A DNA stretch of 37,040 nt from Bacteroidaceae bacterium (GCA_017455585.1 JAFSZU010000003.1:1-37040); one strand, 5' to 3'; positions 1 to 8,560 are shown, counted from the first letter of the stretch. A program made the numbers and translations. Notes: a model not told the origin generated them from the sequence alone.

Positions 1-456
1 AATATGGCTGTCGGGCATGTGATGCATAGTTTCCCGAATGATAGGATGAATGAACATCAGTCAGAAATTGATAACTATTATAGATATCTGTTAGGTTTAG
101 AACTGACAGTTGTAATCCTGTTTACATTTATCAATATTGTTTATTACTATTCTTCTGAAAGAATTAAGAAGGCTTCTTGGGGGAAGAACTCATTAGGACT
201 AAAAATTATTGATAGCTCAAACGGGATATATCTTACATCTAAACAAGCCCTTTATCGTGTTGGTATATTTTTAATAATGATGTTTTGTATGATTGCTATC
301 CATTGGTTAGTCGGTCTGAATTACTATGTCATTGTATTTTGCTTAAAAAACATTAAACCGTCACCTTCGGAGGTAAGGGCTAGACGGTTCTGTGGTTGTG
401 AGGTGATGGTTGGGGTGATGGCAGGTGATGGTGGTGGCTCTTTATTAGTGGTTTAA
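1..456 (+). CDS. RDD-family-like membrane protein, 5'-truncated and probably degraded at the 3' end
   Basis: The reading frame is open to the left edge, so the start lies outside the window. Two hydrophobic segments are visible (about residues 30-48 and 85-115). Between them the stretch GKNSLGLKIID, followed about 15 residues later by ALYRVGIF, resembles the conserved core of RDD-family membrane proteins, whose function is mostly unknown. The last 35 or so residues do not look like a membrane protein: they are read from GGTGATGG-rich DNA that starts with a 7-bp hairpin (AACCGTC/GACGGTT). The usual RDD ending is missing, so the C-terminus has probably been replaced by repeat sequence. The low GC of the first 350 bases contrasts with the transketolase gene downstream. 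The family call is moderate. Confidence 0.5.
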   Translation, partial: NMAVGHVMHSFPNDRMNEHQSEIDNYYRYLLGLELTVVILFTFINIVYYYSSERIKKASWGKNSLGLKIIDSSNGIYLTSKQALYRVGIFLIMMFCMIAIHWLVGLNYYVIVFCLKNIKPSPSEVRARRFCGCEVMVGVMAGDGGGSLLVV

Positions 457-504
457 TTCGTGGATTATACTTGTGAAAGTTAAAAAAAATATCCTTTTTG
501 TTCG

Positions 505-532
505 TTGATGTCAAAATCTTTGTGTATTTTTG
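505..532 (+). promoter_or_regulatory. Bacteroidetes-type promoter for tkt
   Basis: TATTTTTG at 525-532 fits the -7 consensus TAnnTTTG. TTG at 505-507, 17 bases upstream, is a partial -33 element. The box lies 47 bases before the tkt ATG. Confidence 0.55.
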
Positions 533-579
533 CGGGCGAAAGACGTAAATCTTTACACAAAACTCTATTTTCTTAACTT

Positions 580-2595
580 ATGAACGACATCAAAGTACTG
601 AACCACGCAGCAGACAACATCCGCATTCTGGCTGCGTCCATGGTTGAAAAAGCAAAGAGTGGTCACCCCGGCGGAGCTATGGGTGGCGCTGACTTCATCA
701 ACGTGCTCTACAGCGAGTACCTCACCTACGATCCCGCAGATCCCACATGGGTGGGCCGCGACCGCTTCTTCCTCGACCCCGGTCACATGGCTCCCATGCT
801 TTACTCGCAGTTGGCCCTCATCAACAAGTTCTCCCTCGACGAGCTCCAGCAGCTGCGCCAGTGGGGTTCTCCCACCCCCGGTCACCCCGAGGCTGACCCC
901 GCTCGCGGCATCGAGAACACCAGCGGTCCTCTCGGTCAGGGACACACCTTCGGCATCGGTGCTGCCATTGCTGCCAAGTTCCTGGCTGCACACACCGGCA
1001 ATCCGACCTTCGGCAAAGAAACCATCTACATCTACATCTCCGACGGCGGCGTGCAGGAAGAGATTTCACAGGGTGCTGCCCGCATCGCCGGTATCCTCGG
1101 TCTGGACAACGTCGTGATGTTCTATGACAGCAACGACATCCAGCTCTCCACAGAGACCAAGGTGGTGATGAACGAGGACACCGCTGCCAAGTATCGCGCA
1201 CTGGGCTGGGAGGTCTTCGAGATCAACGGCAACGACGCTGCACAGATCCGCAAGGCCATCGAGGTCGCCAAGGCCGTGCAGGGCAAGCCCGCACTCATCA
1301 TCGGCAAGTGCATCATGGGTAAGGGCGCCCTCAAGGAGGACGGTTCCAGCTATGAGGCCAACTGCAAGACACACGGTGCTCCCCTCGGTGGCGATGCCTA
1401 CAAGAAGACCATCGCCAACCTCGGTGGCGACCCGGAGAACCCCTTCGTCATCTTCGACGATGTGAAGGAACTCTATGCCAAGCGTGCCGAGGAGCTGAAG
1501 GCCATCACCGCCGAGCGCAAGGCCGAGGAGGCTGCCTGGGCTGCCCAGAACCCCGAGAAGGCTGCTGCACAGGCCGAATGGTTCAGCGGAAAGGCTCCGA
1601 AGGTGGATTGGAGCAAGGTGGCACAGAAGAGTGGCGACGCAACCCGCAACGCCAGCGCTGCCGTCCTCAGCGTCCTCGCCGAGCAGGTGCCCAACATGAT
1701 CTGCGCCAGCGCCGACCTCAGCAATAGCGACAAGACCGACGGCTTCCTCAAGAAGACCCACGCCCTGCAGGCTGGTGACTTCAGCGGTGCCTTCTTCCAG
1801 GCAGGTGTGGCCGAGCTGACCATGGCTTGCTGCTGCATCGGCATGGCCCTGCACGGTGGCGTGATTCCCGCTTGCGGCACGTTCTTCGTGTTCAGCGACT
1901 ATATGAAGCCCGCTGTCCGTATGGCTGCCCTCATGGAACTGCCCGTGAAGTTCGTGTGGACCCATGACGCCTTCCGCGTGGGTGAGGACGGTCCCACCCA
2001 CGAGCCCGTGGAACAGGAAGCCCAGATCCGCCTCATGGAGAAACTGAAGAACCACCACGGCAAGAACTCCACCCTCGTCCTGCGTCCCGCCGACGCACAG
2101 GAGACCACCGAGGCTTGGCGTCTGGCTATGGAGAACACCGACAGCCCCACCGCCTTGATTCTCAGCCGACAGAACATCGCCGACCTGCCAGCTGGCAACG
2201 ACTACAAACAAGCCGAGAAGGGTGCCTACATCGTGGCTGGCTCCGACGAGAATCCCGATGTCATCCTGCTCGCCAGCGGTTCCGAGGTCAGCACCCTTGT
2301 GGCCGGCACCGAGCTGCTGCGCAAGGACGGCGTGAAGGTGCGCATCGTCAGCGTGCCCTCCGAAGGTCTGTTCCGCAGCCAGCCCAAGGACTACCAGCAG
2401 GCCATCTTGCCCGCTGGCGTGAAGAAGTTTGGTCTCACCGCCGGTCTGCCCGTGAACCTCGAAGGACTCGTAGGTGCCGACGGCACCGTCTGGGGCCTCC
2501 AGAGCTTCGGCTTCAGCGCTCCCTACAAGGTGCTGGACGAGAAGTTGGGCTTCACCGCCGAGAATGTGTATAAGCAAGTCAAGGCAATACTGTAA
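580..2595 (+). CDS. tkt: Transketolase
   Basis: Thiamine-diphosphate enzyme that moves two-carbon ketol units between sugar phosphates in the non-oxidative pentose phosphate pathway, in the cytoplasm. At 671 residues it has the full family length and the usual three-domain order: N-terminal cofactor domain (GHPGGAMGGAD near residue 28, GPLGQGHTFGIGAA near 116, SDGGVQEEISQGAA near 153), pyrimidine-binding domain (FVWTHDAFRVGEDGPTHEPVEQ near 463) and a C-terminal domain (ASGSEVS near 565). The ATG follows a good promoter, and GC content jumps here to the coding norm of the region. A repeat-filled spacer separates it from rpiB, the next enzyme of the same pathway, so the two may or may not share a transcript. 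The family call is very secure. Confidence 0.97.
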   Translation: MNDIKVLNHAADNIRILAASMVEKAKSGHPGGAMGGADFINVLYSEYLTYDPADPTWVGRDRFFLDPGHMAPMLYSQLALINKFSLDELQQLRQWGSPTPGHPEADPARGIENTSGPLGQGHTFGIGAAIAAKFLAAHTGNPTFGKETIYIYISDGGVQEEISQGAARIAGILGLDNVVMFYDSNDIQLSTETKVVMNEDTAAKYRALGWEVFEINGNDAAQIRKAIEVAKAVQGKPALIIGKCIMGKGALKEDGSSYEANCKTHGAPLGGDAYKKTIANLGGDPENPFVIFDDVKELYAKRAEELKAITAERKAEEAAWAAQNPEKAAAQAEWFSGKAPKVDWSKVAQKSGDATRNASAAVLSVLAEQVPNMICASADLSNSDKTDGFLKKTHALQAGDFSGAFFQAGVAELTMACCCIGMALHGGVIPACGTFFVFSDYMKPAVRMAALMELPVKFVWTHDAFRVGEDGPTHEPVEQEAQIRLMEKLKNHHGKNSTLVLRPADAQETTEAWRLAMENTDSPTALILSRQNIADLPAGNDYKQAEKGAYIVAGSDENPDVILLASGSEVSTLVAGTELLRKDGVKVRIVSVPSEGLFRSQPKDYQQAILPAGVKKFGLTAGLPVNLEGLVGADGTVWGLQSFGFSAPYKVLDEKLGFTAENVYKQVKAIL

Positions 2596-2606
2596 TTTTT
2601 ATTAAG

Positions 2607-2823
2607 AACCACAGATTATACGGATTAAACAGATTATTCCCGTCCTCTAACATGATAATTGTTGTTGATTATTTCACAGATTAACAGGAGTGCGCAACGC
2701 AAGTACTTGTTACTTGTTAGCTTTGTTTAAGCAGATCATTGCGCTCTGAAATCTGTTAAATGAGAAACATAATCGACGATAACAAGCGGAAAAGAATCCG
2801 TGTAATCTGTGTAATCTGTGGTT
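2607..2823. repeat. CACAGATT-type inverted-arm intergenic repeat (copy A)
   Basis: This 217-bp spacer element begins with AACCACAGATT and repeated AGATT units spaced about 11 bases apart, and ends with the reverse complement (AATCTGTGTAATCTGTGGTT). Each arm is itself a short direct repeat, so the transcript could fold into a long imperfect hairpin. The middle has further copies of CACAGATT and CTGTTAA. Related elements lie at 17668-17813 and 34058-34102. No gene was found inside. Confidence 0.8.
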
Positions 2824-2839
2824 TAATTAAGATATAACA

Positions 2840-3280
2840 ATGGACATCAAAGTAGTTGGTCTGGCCAGCGACCACGCTGGCTACCCGCTTAAAGAGTTTA
2901 TCAAGAAGTATCTGGTGGAGCGGGGCATCGTCTATCGCGACTTTGGCACTACGAGTGAGGCCAGTTGCGATTACTCCGACTTCGGTCACGCCCTGGGCGA
3001 AGCCATTGAAGCGGGAAGTGTCTATCCCGGCATCGCCGTCTGCGGTTCCGGCGAGGGCATCAGCATGACGCTGAACAAGCATCAGGGCGTGCGTGCCGGC
3101 CTGGTGTGGCGGCCCGAGATAGCCCACCTCATCCGTCAGCACAACGATGCCAATGTCATCGTCTTCCCCGGACGCTTCATCGACGAAGCCACCACCACTG
3201 CCTGCCTCGATGAGTTCTTCACCACTCCTTTTGAGGGTGGTCGCCATCAGGCACGTGTCGATAAGATTCCAGTGCGATAG
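2840..3280 (+). CDS. rpiB: Ribose-5-phosphate isomerase B (RpiB/LacAB family)
   Basis: Interconverts ribose 5-phosphate and ribulose 5-phosphate, feeding the pentose phosphate pathway next to transketolase. The 146-residue length is normal. The N-terminal SDHAGY segment (Asp11, His12), the catalytic cysteine in AVCGSGEGIS (Cys68) and the following NKHQGVRAGL phosphate-binding segment are all present, as is the FPGRFI stretch near the C-terminus. The start is the first ATG after the CACAGATT repeat, and no earlier in-frame start would keep homology. The family also contains allose and galactose phosphate isomerases, but the pairing with tkt supports the ribose role. Confidence 0.95.
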   Translation: MDIKVVGLASDHAGYPLKEFIKKYLVERGIVYRDFGTTSEASCDYSDFGHALGEAIEAGSVYPGIAVCGSGEGISMTLNKHQGVRAGLVWRPEIAHLIRQHNDANVIVFPGRFIDEATTTACLDEFFTTPFEGGRHQARVDKIPVR

Positions 3281-3309
3281 AAATAACGGATCTTTGCCTG
3301 ACATGAAAA

Positions 3310-3333
3310 GGCATCTCGTTTCAGAGAGATGCC
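3310..3333. terminator. Hairpin between rpiB and hisH
   Basis: GGCATCTC and GAGATGCC form an 8-bp perfect stem around an 8-base loop. There is no T-run on the plus strand and a short TTTT on the minus strand. It may be a weak terminator or an mRNA-processing hairpin between the two genes. Confidence 0.4.
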
Positions 3334-3369
3334 AGCGATTTGTGCGGCGAACTATAACCGAGACACACG

Positions 3370-4002
3370 ATGAAAGTTGCTATTGTCAAGTATAATGCAG
3401 GGAATAATTATTCGGTGATCCACGCACTGAAGCGTCTGGGTGTTGACCCCATCCTGACAGATGACGAGCACGCCCTCCGCATGGCGGACAAGGTGTTGTT
3501 TCCGGGACAGGGTGAAGCTCGCCAGGCTATGGGATACCTTCGCGAGCACCGCCTCGATACTGTCATCCGTTCGCTGACTCAGCCTGTACTGGGTATTTGC
3601 ATCGGCCAGCAACTGTTGTGCCGCCACTCCAAGGAGGGAGACACCGACTGCCTAGGCATCTTTCCAGTGGATGTATTGCGCTTTCGTCCCACCCGTCATG
3701 AGGACAAGGTGCCGCACATGGGCTGGAACCAGATACAGGCTACCTCATCTCTCACCATGCCAGCAGACATTCTCACTGCGGTGAAACAGCCCTCGCCCAT
3801 CCTCGACTTGCAGTCCTCTCCCTTTGTCTATTTCATCCACAGCTTCTATGTTCCCGTGTGCCCCTTCACCACGGCGGTGACAGACTATATTGTACCCTTC
3901 AGTGCTGCCCTTCAGCGTGACAACTTCTTTGCCACACAGTTCCATCCTGAGAAGAGTGGCAGTGTGGGCGAGGATATCCTGCGCCGCTTCCTGGAGCTGT
4001 AA
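3370..4002 (+). CDS. hisH: Imidazole glycerol phosphate synthase, glutaminase subunit HisH
   Basis: Class I glutamine amidotransferase that releases ammonia from glutamine for HisF in histidine biosynthesis. The 210 residues contain the nucleophile loop GICIGQQLL (Cys77), the oxyanion segment FPGQGEA (residues 44-50), the HMGWNQI stretch typical of HisH, and the His192/Glu194 pair in FHPEKSG that completes the catalytic triad. The usual partners hisF, hisA and hisI are absent here, so this is an isolated copy placed between rpiB and an aldo/keto reductase. The stop is followed directly by the composite repeat at 4010-4058. Confidence 0.93.
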   Translation: MKVAIVKYNAGNNYSVIHALKRLGVDPILTDDEHALRMADKVLFPGQGEARQAMGYLREHRLDTVIRSLTQPVLGICIGQQLLCRHSKEGDTDCLGIFPVDVLRFRPTRHEDKVPHMGWNQIQATSSLTMPADILTAVKQPSPILDLQSSPFVYFIHSFYVPVCPFTTAVTDYIVPFSAALQRDNFFATQFHPEKSGSVGEDILRRFLEL

Positions 4003-4009
4003 ACTTACT

Positions 4010-4058
4010 CTCCGCTCGGCCCGCAGGAACGCTTGACCCTTCAAGAACTCTCAACTCT
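4010..4058. repeat. Composite repeat unit (CGGCCCGCAGG block plus heptamers)
   Basis: CTCCGCTCGGCCCGCAGG, then a variable base, then ACGCTTGACCCTTCAAGAACT and heptamers of the CTCAACT type. Nearly the same block occurs in reverse orientation inside the GH2 gene (7621-7666), again flanked by heptamers, so the block and its flanks form one dispersed unit. It fills most of the 59-bp gap between hisH and the aldo/keto reductase. Confidence 0.8.
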
Positions 4059-4061
4059 TAT

Positions 4062-5033
4062 ATGAATCCCTCCCGCTACACTGATATGCAGTACCGTCGC
4101 TGCGGTCGTTCGGGTGTGCTATTGCCCGCCCTCTCCCTGGGTTTCTGGCACAACTTCGGTCGTATTACACCCGAGGAGCAGAGCCGTGCCATTGTGCGTG
4201 CCGCCTTCGATGCCGGCATCACACATTTCGATCTGGCCAACAACTATGGTCCCGACCCGGGTGCTGCCGAGCAGCGGTTGGGCAAGTTCCTGCATGATGA
4301 TTTCGCGGCACACCGCGACGAACTCTTCATAGCCACCAAAGCGGCCTACGATATGTGGGACGGGCCTTATGGCTCATGGGCTTCGCGCAAGCATCTCATG
4401 GCCAGCCTCGACCAGAGTCTGCATCGCCTACAGTTGGACTATGTGGATCTCTTTTATTGCCACCGCTACGACCCTGAGTCGCCTTTGGAGGAGACATTGC
4501 AGACGCTCGTGGACATCGTGCGGCAGGGCAAGGCCCTCTATGTCGGTCTCTCGCGGTGGCCGCTGGAGGCATCGCGTTTCGGCTACGCATACCTGCGGCA
4601 GCGTGATGTGCCCTGTCTCATCTATCAGGGACGTCTGAACATCTTTGACCAGGCACCAAAGACAGAGGGCACGTTGCAGGCTGCTGCCGAGGCCGGTGTC
4701 GGTTTCATCGCCTTCTCACCGCTGGCACAGGGACTGCTCACCGACCGCTACCTCAACGGCATTCCGGCCGACAGTCGTATGGCACATGACCCTCGTTTCC
4801 TGAAGGCAGACGCGCTGACACCAGAGACGCTGGCGCGTATTCGCTCCCTGAATGACTTGGCTGCGGCGCGCGGTGAGACGTTGGCGTCAATGGCTCTGGC
4901 ATGGATCCTGCATCACAAGGAGGTCACCAGTGTCATCATCGGTGCCAGCTCGCCCGAGCAACTGCGCACCAACCTCGCCTGTCTGCAAACCCCGCCATTC
5001 ACAGACGATGAACTCAGCATCATTAACGGTTGA
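4062..5033 (+). CDS. Aldo/keto reductase (YghZ / glyceraldehyde 3-phosphate reductase-like)
   Basis: NAD(P)H-dependent reductase of 323 residues with a TIM-barrel pattern. The catalytic tetrad is visible: Asp57 and Tyr62 in FDLANNYG, Lys93 in IATKA, and His134 in YCHRYD. The segment DMWDGPYGSWASRKHL is typical of the AKR14/YghZ group, which reduces L-glyceraldehyde 3-phosphate and methylglyoxal. The cofactor-binding end (FSPLAQGLL near 222, VIIGASSPEQL near 295) is intact. The protein has no signal peptide and should be cytoplasmic. The real substrate cannot be told from sequence. Its 3' end is followed after 41 bases by the permease gene, suggesting cotranscription. Confidence 0.92.
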   Translation: MNPSRYTDMQYRRCGRSGVLLPALSLGFWHNFGRITPEEQSRAIVRAAFDAGITHFDLANNYGPDPGAAEQRLGKFLHDDFAAHRDELFIATKAAYDMWDGPYGSWASRKHLMASLDQSLHRLQLDYVDLFYCHRYDPESPLEETLQTLVDIVRQGKALYVGLSRWPLEASRFGYAYLRQRDVPCLIYQGRLNIFDQAPKTEGTLQAAAEAGVGFIAFSPLAQGLLTDRYLNGIPADSRMAHDPRFLKADALTPETLARIRSLNDLAAARGETLASMALAWILHHKEVTSVIIGASSPEQLRTNLACLQTPPFTDDELSIING

Positions 5034-5074
5034 GCGTTTGGGCTTGCTGCGAACGTTCTTGCATCCCCAGAAAG

Positions 5075-5848
5075 ATGGATATTGATTATTCCTCATTGGC
5101 TATTGGTCTCCTGCTGCTGCTGATTCCGTTGTTCTTCCTGTGGAAACTGCAGACAGGATTGGTACGTGCCACACTGGTGGCAGCGGCACGCATGATTGTG
5201 CAACTGCTGCTCATCAGCATCTATCTGCGTTATCTTTTCGAGTGGGATTTGCCGTGGCTTAACACGCTATGGGTCATCATTATGGCCGTGATTGCCACCC
5301 ACACCACGGGGCAACGCACAGGACTGCGGCCGCGCATCGTGGCGGTGCCCGCTTTCGTGGGGTTCCTGGTAGCAGCATTGGTGGTGGGCTTTTTCTTCCT
5401 TTGCTTTGTCCTGCAACTGCCTCAGCCTTTCACGGCCCGCTACTTCATTCCCGTCATGGGCATCCTCATGGGCAATATGTTAGGCGTCAACGTCCTCACG
5501 TTGAGCACCTTCTACAGTGGTCTCCAGCGCGAGCAGGCCACCTATTATTATTTACTGGGCAACGGCGCTACGCGCTTCGAAGCGTGGCTGCCCTTCATGC
5601 GCGAGGCGGTCATCAAGAGCTTCACACCCTGCATTGCCAATATGGCTGTGATGGGCATCGTGGCATTGCCCGGTACCATGATTGGCCAGATTCTGGGTGG
5701 CTCGTCGCCGGATGTGGCTGTGAAATATCAGATGATGATTGTCATCATCACCATGTCGGCCTCCATGCTCTCCTTGGTTCTCACCCTGTGGCTCTCCACG
5801 CGTCAGGCTTTTGACGCCTTTGGCCGGCTGAGAGAAATCAAGAAGTGA
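5075..5848 (+). CDS. fetB: FetB/YbbM-family ABC transporter permease (UPF0014)
   Basis: Integral membrane protein of 257 residues with six to seven hydrophobic segments. Family hallmarks are the N-terminal ARMIVQLLLI segment, ATHTTGQRT, the PVMGILMGNMLGV stretch, LGNGATRFEAW with the adjacent EA(V/I) coupling region, and ALPGTMIGQILGGSSP. In E. coli FetB works with the ATPase FetA in iron export. No ATPase gene lies beside this permease, so the partner must be encoded elsewhere. An ATG 45 bases upstream (5030) is in frame, but the first residues from there are polar and unlike the family, so the start at 5075 is preferred. Confidence 0.88.
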   Translation: MDIDYSSLAIGLLLLLIPLFFLWKLQTGLVRATLVAAARMIVQLLLISIYLRYLFEWDLPWLNTLWVIIMAVIATHTTGQRTGLRPRIVAVPAFVGFLVAALVVGFFFLCFVLQLPQPFTARYFIPVMGILMGNMLGVNVLTLSTFYSGLQREQATYYYLLGNGATRFEAWLPFMREAVIKSFTPCIANMAVMGIVALPGTMIGQILGGSSPDVAVKYQMMIVIITMSASMLSLVLTLWLSTRQAFDAFGRLREIKK

Positions 5849-5877
5849 GGCCGCCCTTCCCTGATTACTTGTGTTCT

Positions 5878-8517
5878 TTATGGCATGTTCAGCTCCACTT
5901 CGGCACTGCCCAGCAGCGGCGAGGTGAACATGACCTTTGCCGTGCCCGTGCGGTTCCCCCGGCCGATGTAGGCCATGAGGCGCCCGCCGTGGACTCGCTG
6001 TTCTCTGTCTGTGAGCGGGCTGGTGTCTCGGATGTCTGCGTTCTCCAAGCCCAGCAACCGGGCGGGAGGCTGTGCCATGCAAGTGATGTTGTTGTCTGCC
6101 AGCGGCACGAGGTTGCCTTGCTCATCAATGACCTCCACCATGATTTGTGCCACCTCGTCGGGGCGGTGGAGCGTGGTCTTGTCGGCGGTGGCGCGGAGGG
6201 TAAAGGGGCGACCGGCGGTGACGATGGAGGCGGTGGTGAGGACGGTGCCCTCGGGAGAACCCTCGGGAACGGTAAGGGCCTCGCAGCGGAGGGTGCCGGG
6301 CTGGTAGGTGATGTCCCAGTAGAGGATGTCGGTGTCCTTGTCACGGGTGGGTTCGCCGCCGACGGGCTGGCCGTTGAGCAGGAGGCGTGCAGTGGCGGCA
6401 TTGGTGTAGCACACCACGCGGACGGGCTGGCCAGCCTCATAGTTCCAGACAGCTGGAGCGTAGGGTGATACCCACTGGCGGTTCTGCTGTCCGCGTCGGC
6501 CACCGCGCTGTCCGCCATTGGGATAGGTGCCGATGTAGCAGACAGGTTCCGTGCTCCAGAGGGCGGCGCGGTAATGACCGATGGGTTTGATGTTGCCCGC
6601 CAGGTCCAGCAGTCCTGCCGTGGAGCCGCGTGCGGGCCAGGGGCCGCTCTCGCCCAGGTAGTCGATGCCCGTCCAAAGGAACTGCCCGAAGATGTGCTCG
6701 TTATCCGTCACGGCGCGCCAGGCGGGCAGGTCGTGGCGATTCTCGCTGCCGTAGATGACGCGGCGGGGATAGCGCTGGTGGTCCTCGGCATAGCGGCTCT
6801 CGGTGTAGTTGTAGCCCACCACATCCACGGCTTCGGGATAGGCCGTCTCGTTGCTCATCACCACACCGGCCAGGGCGCCAGTGACGGCGCGGCTGTCATC
6901 GATGTCACGCACGACCTTGGCCAGCCGTTGGGCGATGCGCCCGATGCGCTCGGCGTTGGGCTGTCCGGGCTTGTAGCCGCCGTACATGGGTTGCGTGAAA
7001 CCGCCCGTGCCGCCGTCCAGGATGGGATGCGTGTAGGGGTCATTGGGGTAATCCACTTCGTTGCCGATGCTCCAGAGGAAGATGCTGGGGTGGCAGCGGT
7101 CGCGGCGCACCATGTCGGCCACGTCGCGGTCTATCCATTCCTCGAAGTAGTCGTAGGTGCCCTCATAGCCCGGCGTGCCCTGATTCCAGCCTTTCAGCCA
7201 CTTGCGCTTGGGGAACTCCCATTCGTCGCTGGCCTCGTCCATCACGAGGAGACCCAGCGAGTCGCAGAGGTCATAGAGGGCGGGGGCGTGCGGGTTATGG
7301 CTCATGCGCAGGGCGTTGACACCGATGGCTTTCAGGTTCAGCAGACGCCGCTTCCACACGTCGGCGGGCACAGCAGTACCCAGCACACCGGCATCGTCAT
7401 GCACGCAGACACCCTTCACCTTCATCCACTCGCCGTTGAGGGCGAAACCCTTATCGGGCGAGAACTCCAGCGTGCGCAGTCCCAGCGGCACCTCGGAGCG
7501 GTCTATCTCACGGCCCGACTGCATCAGCCTCGCGCGTACCTTATATAAATAGGGGTCTGCGAGCGTCCAGCGGTGAGGGGAGGGGATGGTGAGTTGAAAG
7601 TTGAAAGTTGAAAGTTGAGAGTTGAAAGTTCTTGAAGGGTCAAGCGTCCCTGCGGGCCGAGCGGAGTGTTGTGAGTTGAGAGTTGAAAGTTGAGAGTTGA
7701 AAGTTGAAAGTTGAGAGTTGAGGGTTGAGGGGGATTGAGAGTTGAGGGCTGAGGGGGATTGAGAATTGAGAGTTGAGGGGGAGAGGGGTTTGGATTTGCT
7801 GGTGGCGACCACATTCCCCGTTGCATCCAGAATGTCAACGACAAAGGTATATACGCCCCTCTCCTTGGGAGAGGGGTCGGGGGTGAGGCTTACCTCCACC
7901 ACAGCTTTCTTCTGGTTGATACTCTTTACTTTCCACGAGGTGCCCCAGAGGGCGAAGTGTGTGGCGGGGGCTGTCACGAGCCACACGGGCCGGTAGATGC
8001 CGGAACCCGTGTACCAGCGCGCGTCGTCCTGACGGGAATGATCCACGCGCACGGCCAGCACGTTGTCCTCATCCGGGCGCAGGTGGGGCGTGAGGTCATA
8101 GAGGAAGGAGGCGAAGCCGCTGGGGCGGTAGCCGAGGCGGTGGCCGTTGAGATAGACGGTGGAGCGGTTATAGACACCCTCGAAATAGATGTAGAAACGG
8201 TGCCCGGAGGGGGAGTCCTCCGGCACAGCCGCGAGTTGTTCGGGTGTGAGATGCAACCTGTACCAGCCTATGCCTCCCGGCAGGTAGCCCTGGCAAGAGC
8301 CTCGGTCGGGCGACATCGGCTGTGTCACGCCCCAGTCATGGGGCACCACCACGCGCTGCCAGCGGCTGTCATCATAGGATGGAGCGATGGCTGCAGGATC
8401 GTCTGCGAGCACGAAACGCCAACCGTCTCGGAGGCAGGCGGATGTGCCGAAACCGGGTTGGGCAGAGGCGGTGAGGGACATCACAGCCAGCATAAGGGAA
8501 AGAAAACTGATTTTCAT
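5878..8517 (-). CDS. Glycoside hydrolase family 2 (beta-galactosidase-like), secreted, with repeat-derived insertions
   Basis: Exported exo-glycosidase of 879 residues, probably periplasmic or surface-bound. A signal peptide (LMLAVMSLTASAQ) precedes the sugar-binding jelly-roll (GWYR, YNRSTVYLNGHRLG), an Ig-like domain, the catalytic barrel (RMSHNPHAPALYDLCDSLG; acid/base Glu in WSIGNEV near residue 488; likely nucleophile Glu in YGSENR near 587), a DUF4982-type domain and a C-terminal Ig-like domain. Two foreign stretches interrupt the Ig-like domain: SLTPDPSPKERG (about 209-221) and a run of LNSQLSTFNSQ units with ARPAGTLDPSR (about 242-309). Both are translated dispersed DNA repeats. The frame stays open, so the gene may still work with long disordered loops. 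Substrate is unknown; no sus-type transporter pair lies beside it. Confidence 0.93.
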   Translation of the reverse strand: MKISFLSLMLAVMSLTASAQPGFGTSACLRDGWRFVLADDPAAIAPSYDDSRWQRVVVPHDWGVTQPMSPDRGSCQGYLPGGIGWYRLHLTPEQLAAVPEDSPSGHRFYIYFEGVYNRSTVYLNGHRLGYRPSGFASFLYDLTPHLRPDEDNVLAVRVDHSRQDDARWYTGSGIYRPVWLVTAPATHFALWGTSWKVKSINQKKAVVEVSLTPDPSPKERGVYTFVVDILDATGNVVATSKSKPLSPSTLNSQSPSALNSQSPSTLNSQLSTFNSQLSTLNSQHSARPAGTLDPSRTFNSQLSTFNFQLTIPSPHRWTLADPYLYKVRARLMQSGREIDRSEVPLGLRTLEFSPDKGFALNGEWMKVKGVCVHDDAGVLGTAVPADVWKRRLLNLKAIGVNALRMSHNPHAPALYDLCDSLGLLVMDEASDEWEFPKRKWLKGWNQGTPGYEGTYDYFEEWIDRDVADMVRRDRCHPSIFLWSIGNEVDYPNDPYTHPILDGGTGGFTQPMYGGYKPGQPNAERIGRIAQRLAKVVRDIDDSRAVTGALAGVVMSNETAYPEAVDVVGYNYTESRYAEDHQRYPRRVIYGSENRHDLPAWRAVTDNEHIFGQFLWTGIDYLGESGPWPARGSTAGLLDLAGNIKPIGHYRAALWSTEPVCYIGTYPNGGQRGGRRGQQNRQWVSPYAPAVWNYEAGQPVRVVCYTNAATARLLLNGQPVGGEPTRDKDTDILYWDITYQPGTLRCEALTVPEGSPEGTVLTTASIVTAGRPFTLRATADKTTLHRPDEVAQIMVEVIDEQGNLVPLADNNITCMAQPPARLLGLENADIRDTSPLTDREQRVHGGRLMAYIGRGNRTGTAKVMFTSPLLGSAEVELNMP
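7590..7790. repeat. Heptamer array inside the GH2 gene, interrupted by the composite block
   Basis: About 20 tandem units of GTTGAAA/GTTGAGA type (7 bp each) run through the GH2 coding sequence. At 7621-7666 they are interrupted by the same block found at 4010-4058, in reverse orientation. Because 21 bases equal three heptamers and seven codons, the peptide repeats as LSTFNSQ-like units. GGGGGATTG variants occur at the 7730-7790 end. Confidence 0.9.
7853..7890. repeat. GC-rich palindromic repeat inside the GH2 gene
   Basis: GCCCCTCTCC TTG GGAGAGGGG followed by TCGGGGGTGAGG. On the coding strand this reads LTPDPSPKERG, a peptide seen wherever this type of palindrome is translated. Related palindromes in this window lie at 11572-11594, 14678-14715, 14794-14829, 19577-19649 and 19711-19777. 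Confidence 0.85.
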
Positions 8518-8560
8518 AGAAGGATGATGGTAGGGGAGTCTTTGGGGGCATTTGACATTG

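Noticed and set aside
1066-2577. Long minus-strand frame opposite transketolase
   Set aside because: It is a mirror of GC-rich transketolase codons; the product has no family features, and the plus-strand gene is unambiguous.
6574-7548. Plus-strand frame opposite the GH2 gene
   Set aside because: Antisense shadow; no promoter, and the GH2 catalytic motifs are clearly on the minus strand.
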